NCBI RefSeq assembly: GCF_000519205.1
Contig: NZ_JAFB01000013.1
Span: forward strand, 205,717 to 269,716
Source of the DNA: Amycolatopsis taiwanensis DSM 45107
GTDB lineage: Bacteria; Actinomycetota; Actinomycetes; Mycobacteriales; Pseudonocardiaceae
DNA: 64,000 nucleotides
Direction of reading: 5' to 3'
The translations under genes and the position numbers were made by a program. The notes under the pieces are model-generated. The model searched no databases, was not told the origin of the DNA, and was given only the letters and a program-made list of their open reading frames with translations. Of this stretch, positions 1 through 8,599 are shown piece after piece (the first letter of the stretch is position 1; the number at the start of each line of letters is the position of its first letter).

Positions 1-1
1 T

Positions 2-530
2 TTCACCGCGAACGCGATCGAGCCGCAGGCCGAGCACTATGGCCTCATGGACGGCGCCGGCACCTGTCAGGCATACATGAAAGGCCAGAACCTTCTCGAT
101 CTGAACATTTCCAGGTTCCGCTGCAGAGCGCGGACAACCGAGATCGGGATTTACGCTACGCGCGGCAGTCGCAGGTATAGGAGGAGACCAGGAACGGCAT
201 CCAGGTCATTACCTCCAAACCTGGCGGGTCGGATGCAACTCTGTTGACTTTCTTCGGCACCGACCACTGGGCCAGGCTCAACCTCACGCTCAAGGGCACC
301 GATACGACGAAATCGCCCGATGAGATCGTGAATTATCCGACCGAGCTGGTGTCGGCCAAGCTTGCCGGCGGTCCGGCCGCGGCCGGGCAGGCGACGCGCA
401 ACTACGGCGCGCCATACGACTTCGCCCACCGGCATGCTCGATCTTCCAAGCAGCCGATTTCGCCAATACGTTCAACGAGCCCGAACTGGGCCGGGTCGCG
501 GAGGTCTACGATTTCGGCGAGCGGCAGCAG
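2..530 (+). pseudogene. Decayed reading frame, open at the left edge
   Basis: Protein-like sequence can be followed across three frames. Frame 2 runs from the window start to about 117. The frame then shifts to one that continues from 118 to about 430 and contains an in-frame TAG at 178-180. A third frame opens near 432 with a Cys-Ser-Ile-Phe-rich start. The pieces keep ordinary amino-acid composition, so this looks like one gene with two frameshifts and a nonsense codon. The last piece loosely resembles the Cys-containing start of the DUF3558 domain encoded next door, but this is too weak for a family call. From about 532 onward the sequence matches duplicated intergenic DNA, so the remnant probably ends there. 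Confidence 0.4.
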
Positions 531-532
531 TT

Positions 533-735
533 ACTCAGCGTGCGAACAGTAGCGTGGTCGGCCCCATTCGAACGCGGCGGCCTCACTTGCGAGGTCGAGA
601 CCTCTCGCGAGGCCGAGTTATCCCTGGAGGGCTTGCTCATTGGACTGGAACTCGTCGTGGAGATCCGGGGATTCTAGAGCGTATCCGCGATGTTCGCTCA
701 AGCCTGCTGGATGCCGTGATAGGTCACGACGCTGG
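533..735. repeat. Left copy of a duplicated DUF3558 flank
   Basis: This stretch aligns with 1325-1540. Shared landmarks are GTTACTCAGCGTGCG near the left end, GGGCTTGCT followed by TTGGACTGGA in the middle, and TCAAGCCTGCTGGATG followed by GGTCACGAC at the 3' end of each lipoprotein gene. The alignment is imperfect with small indels. It indicates that the lipoprotein gene was duplicated together with its flanking DNA. Confidence 0.6.
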
Positions 736-1302
736 CAGCTTCGGCTCGACAAAGCCATCGGTTTTCTCGACGATCGTGCACATCTCCTCGGTCGTCGCAC
801 CCCTGAGGGTCCTGGCCTCGATGTCGACCCGGCCGGAACCGACCGCGACAGCGGCTATGCACGAGATTCCGGATCCGCTGTTTGTGAGCAGCACTACTTG
901 GCGACCTGCGTTTGACGTCGTCTTCGTGGTCTGCCCGCCGTTGGGGTTGACGTCCTCGAGCCCTTGTGCGGGACGCACCGTGATGCTGAACGCTACCCCG
1001 CCAGCGCCGTTCGTCACTGACTTGTTCCACTGACAGTTGCTGGTTCCTGTGCCTCCAAGCTCGCCTTGATCGATAGGCGGGTTAACGCCAGGTACGACTT
1101 GCTTCGCTTCATCGTCGGTGAGGAGGGAGCAGGCGTTGAGCCCGGCCAGGCCATTCGCGGCGCCGGATGACGGGGATGAACTTGCACCTGATCCGGCGCT
1201 TTGGCCACTAGATGGCGACGGTTGGCCGGGCTGCTTGCTTGTACATGCAGCTGCCGCTAGTGCGGCGGCGGCGATGACTGTGGTGAGGGCTGCTGTGCGC
1301 AC
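724..1302 (-). CDS. DUF3558 family lipoprotein (copy 1)
   Basis: A 192-residue secreted lipoprotein. It has a hydrophobic Ala-rich signal, a lipobox ending AAAC with the lipidated Cys at residue 20, a Ser/Gly/Pro-rich linker to about residue 50, and then a domain starting NACSLLTDDEA. That start and a second conserved Cys (SNCQW) are typical of DUF3558, a cell-envelope family of unknown function common in mycolata and Pseudonocardiaceae. Its nearest relative is the next gene at 1533-2123, which shares domain, length and flanks. It is transcribed away from the ESX-associated genes. The exact role is unknown. Confidence 0.85.
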   Translation of the reverse strand: MRTAALTTVIAAAALAAAACTSKQPGQPSPSSGQSAGSGASSSPSSGAANGLAGLNACSLLTDDEAKQVVPGVNPPIDQGELGGTGTSNCQWNKSVTNGAGGVAFSITVRPAQGLEDVNPNGGQTTKTTSNAGRQVVLLTNSGSGISCIAAVAVGSGRVDIEARTLRGATTEEMCTIVEKTDGFVEPKLPAS

Positions 1303-1324
1303 CCATATCCTCCGCGTCGGACCT

Positions 1325-1540
1325 GTTACTCAGCGTGCGTACGGTAATGCGCTCAATCGTCTGCTTCGGCCGGAGGATGCGGCATAGCGGCGCACGGCGT
1401 AGTGGTGGCCCGTGGCGGAGCTATCCCCGGCGGGCTTGCTTGTTGGACTGGACGTCCGACTCCTCACGAGTGCCTGGGGATTCCCGAGCTGATCCGCGAT
1501 GTTGGTTCAAGCCTGCTGGATGGCGGGATGGGTCACGACG
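1325..1540. repeat. Right copy of the duplicated DUF3558 flank
   Basis: Counterpart of 533-735. It lies between the two lipoprotein genes and covers the upstream region of copy 1 and the 3' flank of copy 2. Confidence 0.55.
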
Positions 1541-2123
1541 ATGGCAACCTTGGTTCGATGTAGTCGGACAGCTTGCTGTCCACTTCGAAGGCAGCGTCAG
1601 TCGTGCCAGGAACGACCTCGGTATCGATGTCGACCCGACCTGATCCGGCCTCGATGCTAACTTGGCAGGACCCCTGTCCTTGACTGTTCCTTAGAACAAC
1701 TACCCGGCGACCGCCTGTCGTCGTTGTGTTGGATACCGTTGAATCGGGGCGGTTTGGGTTCGGCTTGACCTCCGTGATGCTTTGCGCGGGCCGCACCGTC
1801 ACGCCGAAAACAACGCTGCCTTGACTGCTCGCCGCAGGCGTCACCCACCGGCAGTTGCTGGTACCAGGACCGCCGATCTCGCCCTGATCTGTGTGGGCTC
1901 CGGCCCCGGGGACCACTTGTTGCGCTTCGGCGTCGGTGAGCAGGGTGCATGCGTTGAGGCCGGCGAGCCGATTCGTTGCTGTGTCGGTCGAGGAAGCTCC
2001 CGCGCTCGGTGCGGCTGACTGCTCGCTGGTGGGCGAAGCTTGCCCGGTTTGGGTGCTGGTGCAGGCCGTGACGACCAGCGCAGCAGCCGCGATGAGTGTA
2101 GTGAGGGTTGCTGTCGAGCGCAC
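1533..2123 (-). CDS. DUF3558 family lipoprotein (copy 2)
   Basis: A 196-residue lipoprotein paralogous to 724-1302. It has an N-terminal signal with lipobox VTAC (Cys21), a low-complexity Ser/Ala/Thr linker, then NACTLLTDAEAQQVVPG, nearly the same domain start as copy 1, and the SNCRW second-cysteine motif. It is expected on the outer face of the membrane. The tandem arrangement and similar flanks point to a local duplication. The molecular function of DUF3558 is not established. Confidence 0.85.
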   Translation of the reverse strand: MRSTATLTTLIAAAALVVTACTSTQTGQASPTSEQSAAPSAGASSTDTATNRLAGLNACTLLTDAEAQQVVPGAGAHTDQGEIGGPGTSNCRWVTPAASSQGSVVFGVTVRPAQSITEVKPNPNRPDSTVSNTTTTGGRRVVVLRNSQGQGSCQVSIEAGSGRVDIDTEVVPGTTDAAFEVDSKLSDYIEPRLPSS

Positions 2124-2146
2124 CCGTGTCCTCCGTGTCGGCGTGG

Positions 2147-2626
2147 TTACTTGAGCGCTCCGGCGTTGCCGTGCTCGGTGTCCTGGTAGTTCTGCTTGGC
2201 CTTGTTGAGGGCGTCCCGGATGTTATCGAGCACGGCACCAAGCTGGTCGACCACCGCGTCGGCAGAGTTGGTCAGTCCGCTTCCGCCCTGCTGAACGTGG
2301 GCAGAGACCGTCTCCGCGTACGGACCTGTACCAAGCTGGGGCGGATCTGTGACTACCTGCAAGTTGTATCGGAGGGTTGCTAGTTCGGTGTAGCCGGCGT
2401 TGACGGCGTTCATGAGGTCGTCGAAGCCGCCTTCTTCGATGCGCAGTTGTCCAGAGTTGGCGGCGTCCTTCAGGCCCTGGGATGCTTGCTTGGCCTGGTC
2501 AATTGCCTGGGCGCTCATACCTGCGGAGACGGCCGCGCGCACGCCGTTCATGATGGCGCTGCCGAGCGGGGCACCGGCCGTACCGGCTGCGGCTGCCGCA
2601 CCGGGGGCTGGGTCGATGATCGCCAT
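2147..2626 (-). CDS. Small helical ESX-associated protein (hypothetical)
   Basis: A 159-residue protein with an Ala/Gly-rich N-terminus, then helical segments rich in Asn/Gln and small residues (for example near DDLMNAVNAGYTELATLRYNL), as seen in WXG100- and PE-like type VII secretion substrates. No W-x-G motif is visible. I chose the ATG at 2626 because GGAGGG lies just upstream; the frame stays open further upstream but without a better start. It is divergent from the PPE-like gene across about 185 bp. A role as a type VII substrate or partner is inferred from position and composition. Confidence 0.65.
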   Translation of the reverse strand: MAIIDPAPGAAAAAGTAGAPLGSAIMNGVRAAVSAGMSAQAIDQAKQASQGLKDAANSGQLRIEEGGFDDLMNAVNAGYTELATLRYNLQVVTDPPQLGTGPYAETVSAHVQQGGSGLTNSADAVVDQLGAVLDNIRDALNKAKQNYQDTEHGNAGALK

Positions 2627-2811
2627 GACTTCCCTCCGACTGTCGTGTTCGAGTTGAAAGTAGCAGCGGTGGACGCGGCTGTGCGCCGGTTCGTCGCGAT
2701 TGACCGCGGTCTCGACCATGTTTCTGGTCGAAAGCGGTCACGTGAGGGCAGCGGGATCGCTACCCTACTTACGGGCCAAGTTTTCCCGCGAGGGGTAAGG
2801 GGACGAGGAGA

Positions 2812-4353
2812 ATGACTGCTCCGCAGGCGCCGAAGACCTACGGTGACGAGCACAAGACCGTGGACGAAATTGCGGCAATGTCCGACGGCGAGCGGCAGCA
2901 GTACCTTGACCAGCGTATATCGCCGCAGGAGCGCGATGCGTACCTCCACGACAGCGAAAACGCCAAATACGCGGACATGCCATGGTTCGGGCGCATAATC
3001 GCAGACGCGAAGGCGGGGGAAGAGTCCAAGAAGTACAGCCAGCAGAGCGCACAGCAGGCGACTAGCGCGGACACCCAGTACGTCACCGGCCTCTCCCCGT
3101 CGAACACCAACTACAAGGCCATCGACCACGCAGAACTGCAAGGTTACGTCGACAACGGCTTGAATGCAGGCCAGATCGGCACGATGTCCAACGGCTATCA
3201 TGACATGGCCGGCGCGTTCGACCGTATTGCCAACGCTTTCAACGATGCTGTGAACAAGTCGCAATCCAAGTGGGAAGGCGATGCGGCGGATTCTGCGCGC
3301 GGTTTCTTCACCAGCATGCAGCAGTGGGCCGACGGGAACGCGCAGAACGCGCGACTGGCGTCGGAGGTCACCTACCAGCAGTCCACGGCGGCGCAGACGG
3401 CGAAGAACAGCATGCCGGCGCCGGTCCCGTTCAGCTGGGCCGACGAGATGAAGAGCTGGGCGTCCAACCCCAACCCCTTCACCATCGTCGACCAGATCCA
3501 GCAGTCGCAGCAGAAGGCCCAGCAGAGCGCGCAGGCGCATGACCAGGCCGCCCAGGTGATGTCCACCTACGACAACAGCCTCTACTCGGCCGCCTCGAAG
3601 CAGCCGGTGTTCGCCGAACCGCCGAAGTTCGCGCCGCCCGGGTCTGTCGGCACTGGTGAGCTCTCCGGCAATATCGGCACCACACAGCCTTCCGGGTACA
3701 ACGATCCGTCGGGCCGAGGCGGTGGCGACAGAAGCGGCTTCTCGGTGCCTGGTGGTGGCAGCAGCGCAGGGTCGGTCACCGGCGCGCTGGGCGGCGCCGG
3801 GGGGTCGCCGTTGGGCACTGGGGCCATGACCGGGTCGACCCGTATCCCGCGCAACGACACGAGGGCCCAGGGCTACCAGCCGTCGAACAATTTCAACCCG
3901 CTGTCCCCGACATCGGCCAACAACGGGCCCAACCCGCTGACCACGGGCGGCATGCCGCCGATGATGCCGCCGATGATGGGTGGCGGCGGCATGGGCGACG
4001 ACAGCTACTCGGGTTCGGGCAAGGGTCTCGGACGTGGCGGCGGGTTGGGACCGGGCGGGGGCTCGGGAACCGGCTCCGCGGCCGGCAGCGGCAGTGCGGC
4101 GGGCGAGGGCGCGCGCACGGGGATCCGGGCCGGCGGGGCCGGGGCGGCCGAAGCAGCCGGTGCGGCCGGCGCCGGCTCTCGCGGCGGCGCCGCGGGTGGC
4201 CGTGGCGCCTCCGGTATGGGCGGCATGGGCCGTGGCCGCGGCGAAGGCGGCGAGGACGAGGAACACCAGCGTCCGTCCTGGCTGGTCGAGGCCGACCCGG
4301 ACGAGGTCTTCGGCACCAGCGAGCGCACCGCCCCACCCGTCATCGGCGAGTAA
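2812..4353 (+). CDS. PPE/ESX-type WxG-containing protein with Gly-rich C-terminus
   Basis: A 513-residue protein. Roughly residues 100-270 form a PPE/WXG-like helical hairpin region containing SKWEGDAADSARGFF, a typical W-x-G turn followed by Gln-rich helices. From about residue 280 onward it is Pro/Gly-rich, with Met-Pro-Met and long Gly-Arg-Gly stretches, and it ends in an acidic tail. The start follows GACGAGGAG by a few bases. With the EspG-like gene downstream it forms an ESX-associated set, so export by a type VII system is likely. No secretion machinery is encoded in the window. The N-terminal 90 residues are charged and not recognised. Confidence 0.75.
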   Translation: MTAPQAPKTYGDEHKTVDEIAAMSDGERQQYLDQRISPQERDAYLHDSENAKYADMPWFGRIIADAKAGEESKKYSQQSAQQATSADTQYVTGLSPSNTNYKAIDHAELQGYVDNGLNAGQIGTMSNGYHDMAGAFDRIANAFNDAVNKSQSKWEGDAADSARGFFTSMQQWADGNAQNARLASEVTYQQSTAAQTAKNSMPAPVPFSWADEMKSWASNPNPFTIVDQIQQSQQKAQQSAQAHDQAAQVMSTYDNSLYSAASKQPVFAEPPKFAPPGSVGTGELSGNIGTTQPSGYNDPSGRGGGDRSGFSVPGGGSSAGSVTGALGGAGGSPLGTGAMTGSTRIPRNDTRAQGYQPSNNFNPLSPTSANNGPNPLTTGGMPPMMPPMMGGGGMGDDSYSGSGKGLGRGGGLGPGGGSGTGSAAGSGSAAGEGARTGIRAGGAGAAEAAGAAGAGSRGGAAGGRGASGMGGMGRGRGEGGEDEEHQRPSWLVEADPDEVFGTSERTAPPVIGE

Positions 4354-4356
4354 CGG

Positions 4357-4599
4357 TCACCGCAGGCCGAACACCTTGCCCCGGCGTTGCAGGTCGTCCA
4401 CGTAGGCGGCCGCCACGTGCGCGAAGTTGACCACGACCTTGGTGTTCTCCTTGGTCTGGACGGCTTCGACGGAGCCGTGTTCGAGCAGCAGGTGTAGTTT
4501 GCTGGACAGCTCTTCCGCGTCCTTGACGTTGAGGGCGAAGACCAGGGGTTCGCCGCCGGTGGCAAGGTGCAGGATGAGCGCGGGTTTCGTATCGGCCAT
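4357..4599 (-). CDS. Hypothetical protein (80 aa)
   Basis: Starts MADTKPALILHLATGGEPL at the ATG ending at 4599. The frame is open further upstream, but homology-like sequence begins here. It is a small mixed alpha/beta protein without membrane segments and ends RRGKVFGLR. It is wedged in the opposite orientation between the PPE-like and EspG-like genes, a position where small uncharacterised ESX-linked proteins are often found. I do not recognise a domain. Confidence 0.6.
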   Translation of the reverse strand: MADTKPALILHLATGGEPLVFALNVKDAEELSSKLHLLLEHGSVEAVQTKENTKVVVNFAHVAAAYVDDLQRRGKVFGLR

Positions 4600-4670
4600 G
4601 GGTCCAGAACAGCAGTTCACGATCTCGCGCGGCAAGCGGGTTCGCTCAAAGCAGAGGAGGGGGAGGAGCC

Positions 4671-5447
4671 GTGAGTAACTCGTTCTCGTTGTCACTGGCG
4701 GCGATGGACATCCTGGTGGAGCGGCAGCAACTGGGCCGCGCGCCGATGCCGTTCGAGGTGCCGCACCTGGGCACGACGTTCGAGGACCGGGCGCGGATCC
4801 GCGAGGCGGTGTTTCGGGACCTGGAGTCCCGTGGCCTGTTCAGCCGTGGCCGGGTGGACCCCGACGTCGAACTCGCGCTCCGGACCATCGTGCAGGGTCC
4901 GATCGCGATCATCGCCGTGGCGCAACTGGACGAGGGCAAGCAGCTGTTCGCCAGGGTGGCCTCGGACGGGCAGTACGCGGTCCTCGTCCGGCAGGACGGG
5001 AACATGCTGGTCTTCACCGAGGTCCGGCCCCCATCGATCGTCCCGAGCATCGTCGATCTGCTTCCGGCGACGCCTCCGGCGGGTGGCCAGTCGGTGACGG
5101 TGGCCAAGCCCGAGCCGAAGCAGCGGGCCCGCCACTCCCTCGACGACGACGGCGGTTACGACCCGTTCGCGAACGTCTCGCGACCCCGGACGCAGTCGAC
5201 GGCGCCGGCCCAGCTGCGCGCGGTGGAGCGGATCTTCCAGAAGCCGAAGCTACGCATGGGCCAGTTCACCGCGTTCACGAACGGTGGAGCGTCACTGACC
5301 CCGACCGTCTGGATCGACACCCCGGACGGCCGGTACTTCATCACCTCACGGGACGCCGAAGACGGTCAGAGCTGGCTCACCTACGCCCCCGCGGACAGCG
5401 CGCGGATCGCGCACCACCTGCACGGCCAACTCCAGGGCCGCGCGTAG
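4671..5447 (+). CDS. espG: EspG-family ESX secretion-associated protein
   Basis: A 258-residue protein starting at GTG 4671 behind GAGGAGGGGGAGGAG. The N-terminus (SFSLSLAAMDILVERQQLGRAP) and the pattern TLVQGPIAI/VAQL-like strand, GQYAVLVRQDG and C-terminal RYFITSR-like strands match EspG proteins, cytosolic chaperones that bind PPE/PE heterodimers for type VII secretion. A Pro/Arg-rich linker around residues 140-175 separates the two halves. The PPE-like gene upstream is the obvious client. The family call rests on overall pattern, not an alignment. Confidence 0.8.
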   Translation: MSNSFSLSLAAMDILVERQQLGRAPMPFEVPHLGTTFEDRARIREAVFRDLESRGLFSRGRVDPDVELALRTIVQGPIAIIAVAQLDEGKQLFARVASDGQYAVLVRQDGNMLVFTEVRPPSIVPSIVDLLPATPPAGGQSVTVAKPEPKQRARHSLDDDGGYDPFANVSRPRTQSTAPAQLRAVERIFQKPKLRMGQFTAFTNGGASLTPTVWIDTPDGRYFITSRDAEDGQSWLTYAPADSARIAHHLHGQLQGRA

Positions 5448-5450
5448 CGC

Positions 5451-5500
5451 GCATGAGTGAGGAGTTCATGCCGAATTTCGTCAGTAACGGGTCACTCATG
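5451..5500. repeat. 50-bp palindromic-ended intergenic element, copy 1
   Basis: Begins GCATGAGTGA and ends TCACTCATG, so the ends are a 9-bp inverted repeat (5452-5460 and 5492-5500). It matches 39619-39668 at 45 of 50 positions including the interior. Both copies start just after a stop codon (5447 and 39601). Confidence 0.75.
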
Positions 5501-5533
5501 CCGCGAGGATATTGACGTGCGTCGGGCGGCGGG

Positions 5534-6448
5534 TTAGTAGCGGAAGAAGCGCTCCCGTTGGCCCTGGCGCACCAGGCGCAGCCACCGCAGGAACGCCTTC
5601 GGGTCGCGCTTGACGCCCAGGAAGTACAGCCCGAAGCGGATCACTTCCAGCGCGCCGATCTTGCGCATGCCCGGCTGTGACACCAGGTAGCCGCGGTTGC
5701 GGTAGGTGTAGTACCGCTTGACCTCGTTCTCCGGGTCCTGCGCGTGGAACCGGCCGCCGAGCATGGGCTTGAACTCGTCCGAGCCGTCCGGGTGCAGGTA
5801 GGCGACCTTCAGCGAGGTGCCGAACGGCAGGCCGGAGCGCACCAGGCGGCGGTGCACCTCGACCTCGTCACCGCGGACGAACAGCCGCAGGTCCGGCACG
5901 CCCACCACGTCCAGGGTGGAGGCACGGAACAGCGCCCCGTTGAACAGGGACGCGATCCCGGGCAGGAAGTCGGTGCCCAGCTCGGCCGCGGAGCGTTTCC
6001 AGGTCAGGCCGCGGCGCAGCGGGAACGCGAGCCGCTCGGGGTTGTCGATGTTCGTCACCATGGGCGAAACCTCAGCCAGCCCGCGCTTCTCGGCCTCTTC
6101 GAGCAGGACGGCGAGCACGCTGTCGTCCGCGGGCCGCCCGTCGTCGTCGGCGAGCCACACCCACTCCGCGCCCAGGGCCAGCGCATGCAGCATGCCCAGG
6201 GCGAACCCGCCCGCGCCACCGAGGTTGCGGTGCGAGGGCAGGTAGGTGTGCGGCAGCGGGAACGACTCGACGACGTCCCGCACGGGCTGGTCCGGCCCGT
6301 TGTCCACGACCACGAGGTGGTCGACCGCGCGGGACTGGGCGGCGATGACCTTGAGCGAGTCCGCGAGCAGGTCACGGCGGTGCCGGGTGACCACCACCGC
6401 CACCACCGCACCCGGACCCAGTGGTGCCTGCTCCCGAACCGTCGTCAT
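5534..6448 (-). CDS. glfT1: Galactofuranosyltransferase GlfT1
   Basis: A 304-residue GT2-fold glycosyltransferase. It has a beta-strand/nucleotide-binding start (VVAVVVTRHRRDLLADSL), VVDNGPDQP, the NLGGAGGFALGM motif typical of galactofuranosyltransferases, the metal-binding DDDGRP acidic triad, and C-terminal KRYYTYRNRGYL. GlfT1 adds the first galactofuranose residues to the rhamnosyl linker lipid in arabinogalactan synthesis on the cytoplasmic face. It lies one base downstream of wzt, so wzm-wzt-glfT1 is one operon, as in Rv3783-Rv3781. glfT2 is divergent nearby, which supports the assignment. Confidence 0.9.
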   Translation of the reverse strand: MTTVREQAPLGPGAVVAVVVTRHRRDLLADSLKVIAAQSRAVDHLVVVDNGPDQPVRDVVESFPLPHTYLPSHRNLGGAGGFALGMLHALALGAEWVWLADDDGRPADDSVLAVLLEEAEKRGLAEVSPMVTNIDNPERLAFPLRRGLTWKRSAAELGTDFLPGIASLFNGALFRASTLDVVGVPDLRLFVRGDEVEVHRRLVRSGLPFGTSLKVAYLHPDGSDEFKPMLGGRFHAQDPENEVKRYYTYRNRGYLVSQPGMRKIGALEVIRFGLYFLGVKRDPKAFLRWLRLVRQGQRERFFRY

Positions 6449-6449
6449 C

Positions 6450-7259
6450 TCACTCTCCGTTGACCGTCACGGGTTCGACCCCGAGCCGTTCGGCCATTTC
6501 CGGGCTGATGTTCTCGAACGGGTCCCTACCCTTGTACGCGGTGAGCACCTCGCGCAACGACCCGTGCATACGCATCCGGCCCTCGTCCATCCAGATGGCC
6601 GTGGTGCACAACTCCATGAGCAGGTCGTCGGCGTGCGAGGCGAAGACCAGCAGGCCGGAGCGGCGCACCAGGTCGACCAGGCGGTCCCGGGCCTTGTTCA
6701 AAAACGCCGCGTCCACCGCACCGATGCCTTCGTCCAGGATGAGGATCTCCGGGTCGATGGTGGTCACCACGCCGAGCGCCAGCCGCACCCGCATACCGGT
6801 GGAGTACGTGCGCAGTGGCATCGCCAGGTAGTCGCCGAGCTCGGTGAACTCGGCGATGTCGTCGACCCGCTTCTCCATCTGCCTGCGGGTCATGCCGAGG
6901 AACAGGCCACGGATCATGATGTTCTCGTAGCCGGAGATCTCCGGGTCCATGCCGATGCCGAGGTCGAACACCGGTGCCACCTTGCCCATGACACGCGCCG
7001 AGCCACGGGTCGGTTCATAGATTCCGGACAGCAGCCGGAGCAGCGTCGACTTGCCGGCCCCGTTGTGGCCGACCAGGCCGACCCGGTCGCCGTCGGTGAG
7101 CGAAAGCGAGACGTCCTGGAGCGCCTCGATGATCGGCACCTTGCTCTCGGTGCCGATCTTGCCGCCGACCTTGCCGAGCACCCGCTTCTTCAGGGAACGC
7201 GTCTTCGCGTCGAAGATCGGGAAATCGACATAAGCGTTACGCACGTCAATGCTGACCAT
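6450..7259 (-). CDS. wzt: ABC transporter ATP-binding protein Wzt (galactan/O-antigen type)
   Basis: A 269-residue ATPase with Walker A GHNGAGKS at residues 64-71, ABC signature YSTGMRVRLAL, Walker B LILDEGIGAVD and the H-loop ASHAD. It is the polysaccharide-exporter (Wzt/RfbE) type and lacks the extra C-terminal carbohydrate-binding domain. It should pair with the upstream permease to flip the lipid-linked galactan precursor across the membrane. The spacing to wzm (6 bp) and glfT1 (1 bp) implies translational coupling. Homologous to Rv3781 by context and motifs. Confidence 0.9.
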   Translation of the reverse strand: MVSIDVRNAYVDFPIFDAKTRSLKKRVLGKVGGKIGTESKVPIIEALQDVSLSLTDGDRVGLVGHNGAGKSTLLRLLSGIYEPTRGSARVMGKVAPVFDLGIGMDPEISGYENIMIRGLFLGMTRRQMEKRVDDIAEFTELGDYLAMPLRTYSTGMRVRLALGVVTTIDPEILILDEGIGAVDAAFLNKARDRLVDLVRRSGLLVFASHADDLLMELCTTAIWMDEGRMRMHGSLREVLTAYKGRDPFENISPEMAERLGVEPVTVNGE

Positions 7260-7265
7260 TACTCA

Positions 7266-8270
7266 TCACACCCAGTAGGAGACGCGGGCTCGGTAGTTGC
7301 GCATCGCGACCAGCGCGAGTAGCCAGCCGACGATCGTTATTCCGCCGACCACGACCCAGCTCCAGATGTTGACCGCCTGCCCGATCAGCGGCGCGCGAAG
7401 GATCTGCACGAAGTGATAGAAGGGGTTGAGGTGCACCAGTGGCACGACCCAGGTCGCCAGGTCGCTGCGGGCGCCGTGACCGTAGAGCTGGTCGATCGGC
7501 CACACGATCGGCGTCATGTAGAACAGCAGCTGGATCAGTGAGTTGATCAGCTGCGGGAGGTCCCGGTAGCGGGTGGAGATGATGCCGAGCAGCATCGTCA
7601 CCCAGCATGCGTTGACCGCCAGCAGGACGAACGCGGGAATGGCGCTCAGGCTCCACCAGCCGATGCCCGGGTGACAGATCACCGTATCCGGTGTGCAGGT
7701 GGTGTTGACGAGGTCATAGGAACTGCTGAGGTGCGTGAAGAAGATGGCCGCGATGATGACCACGACGATGATGTTGTGCGCGAACATCAGCGTTTGCCGC
7801 CAAACCGTGCGCAGCACGTACACCGTCAACGGGGCCCGGATCTGCTTGATCAGCCCCTCGTTGGTGATGAACGTTTCCATCCCCTCGGACAGGCAGCCGC
7901 TGATGAAACCCCAGACGATGAAGCCGGTCGCGATGTAGGGCAGGAACGTCGACACGCTCAGGTGCCACAGCGTGGAATACAGGATGCCCAGGCCCAGTGA
8001 GATGACGGCCTGGCTGATGGTGATCCAGAACGGGCCGATCACCGATCGCCGGTACCGCTGCTTTATGTCCTGCCAGCCCAGGTGGCCCCAAAGCTCCTGC
8101 TGACGAAATCCTTCCCTGATGTCTCCGAAGGCGCGTGCAAAGGTGCGACTGTCCGACGACGGAGGGTTCGGCATTGAATCGCGTACGAGGTCGGCGGTCT
8201 CATCGACCGTGCTGGTGGCTTGCACCCGCTCAGGGTAGCCAGTGTGAGCCGCGTCCGATGCTGAGGGCAT
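7266..8270 (-). CDS. wzm: ABC transporter permease Wzm (galactan export)
   Basis: A 334-residue membrane protein with about six transmembrane segments between residues 75 and 320. The amphipathic WGHLGWQDIKQRYRRSVIGPFW segment before the first helix (here spanning residues near 60-80) is characteristic of the ABC-2 polysaccharide exporters Wzm/TagG/RfbD. It is first in the wzm-wzt-glfT1 operon. The start is uncertain: ATG 8270 has only a weak ribosome site, and internal starts would remove part of a non-conserved tail. Confidence 0.88.
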   Translation of the reverse strand: MPSASDAAHTGYPERVQATSTVDETADLVRDSMPNPPSSDSRTFARAFGDIREGFRQQELWGHLGWQDIKQRYRRSVIGPFWITISQAVISLGLGILYSTLWHLSVSTFLPYIATGFIVWGFISGCLSEGMETFITNEGLIKQIRAPLTVYVLRTVWRQTLMFAHNIIVVVIIAAIFFTHLSSSYDLVNTTCTPDTVICHPGIGWWSLSAIPAFVLLAVNACWVTMLLGIISTRYRDLPQLINSLIQLLFYMTPIVWPIDQLYGHGARSDLATWVVPLVHLNPFYHFVQILRAPLIGQAVNIWSWVVVGGITIVGWLLALVAMRNYRARVSYWV

Positions 8271-8599
8271 CGATCAGGTCACCCCAATCGCGCGGTTGGT
8301 CGGTCAACTCGCGATACCGTAACGAAGCCGCGTTGCGCGGTTTGTCCGAGGTGACGGCCTTGGGGCACACTCCTGGTCGTGCGGTGAAGCCGGGCAGGCA
8401 GGCAACGTCGCCGACGGGTCCGGCGTCTTAGCGGCAAGGGAAATGACGTCCTGCAATGGGTTTGCCGGACCTTCGGGTCCCGGCGCCCGGTCTGTGCGTA
8501 CATACTGCCGGCCGGCTACCTACCGTGCCCGGTTAAACTCCCCGCAGTTCACGGGGCGATGATCTGTTCGAGGTACAAGATCCGGGGTGGCTGGTCGCA
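8271..8599. promoter_or_regulatory. Divergent promoter region between wzm and glfT2
   Basis: A 329-bp gap that must carry promoters for both the wzm operon (leftward) and glfT2 (rightward). I see no convincing sigma-A hexamer pair and no strong palindrome. A short GGCAGGCAGGCAA run lies near 8395. Confidence 0.4.

Noticed and set aside
2548..4266. 572-residue minus-strand open frame opposite the PPE-like gene
   Set aside because: Arg/Ala-rich composition, no start signal and a plausible gene on the other strand; a high-GC shadow.
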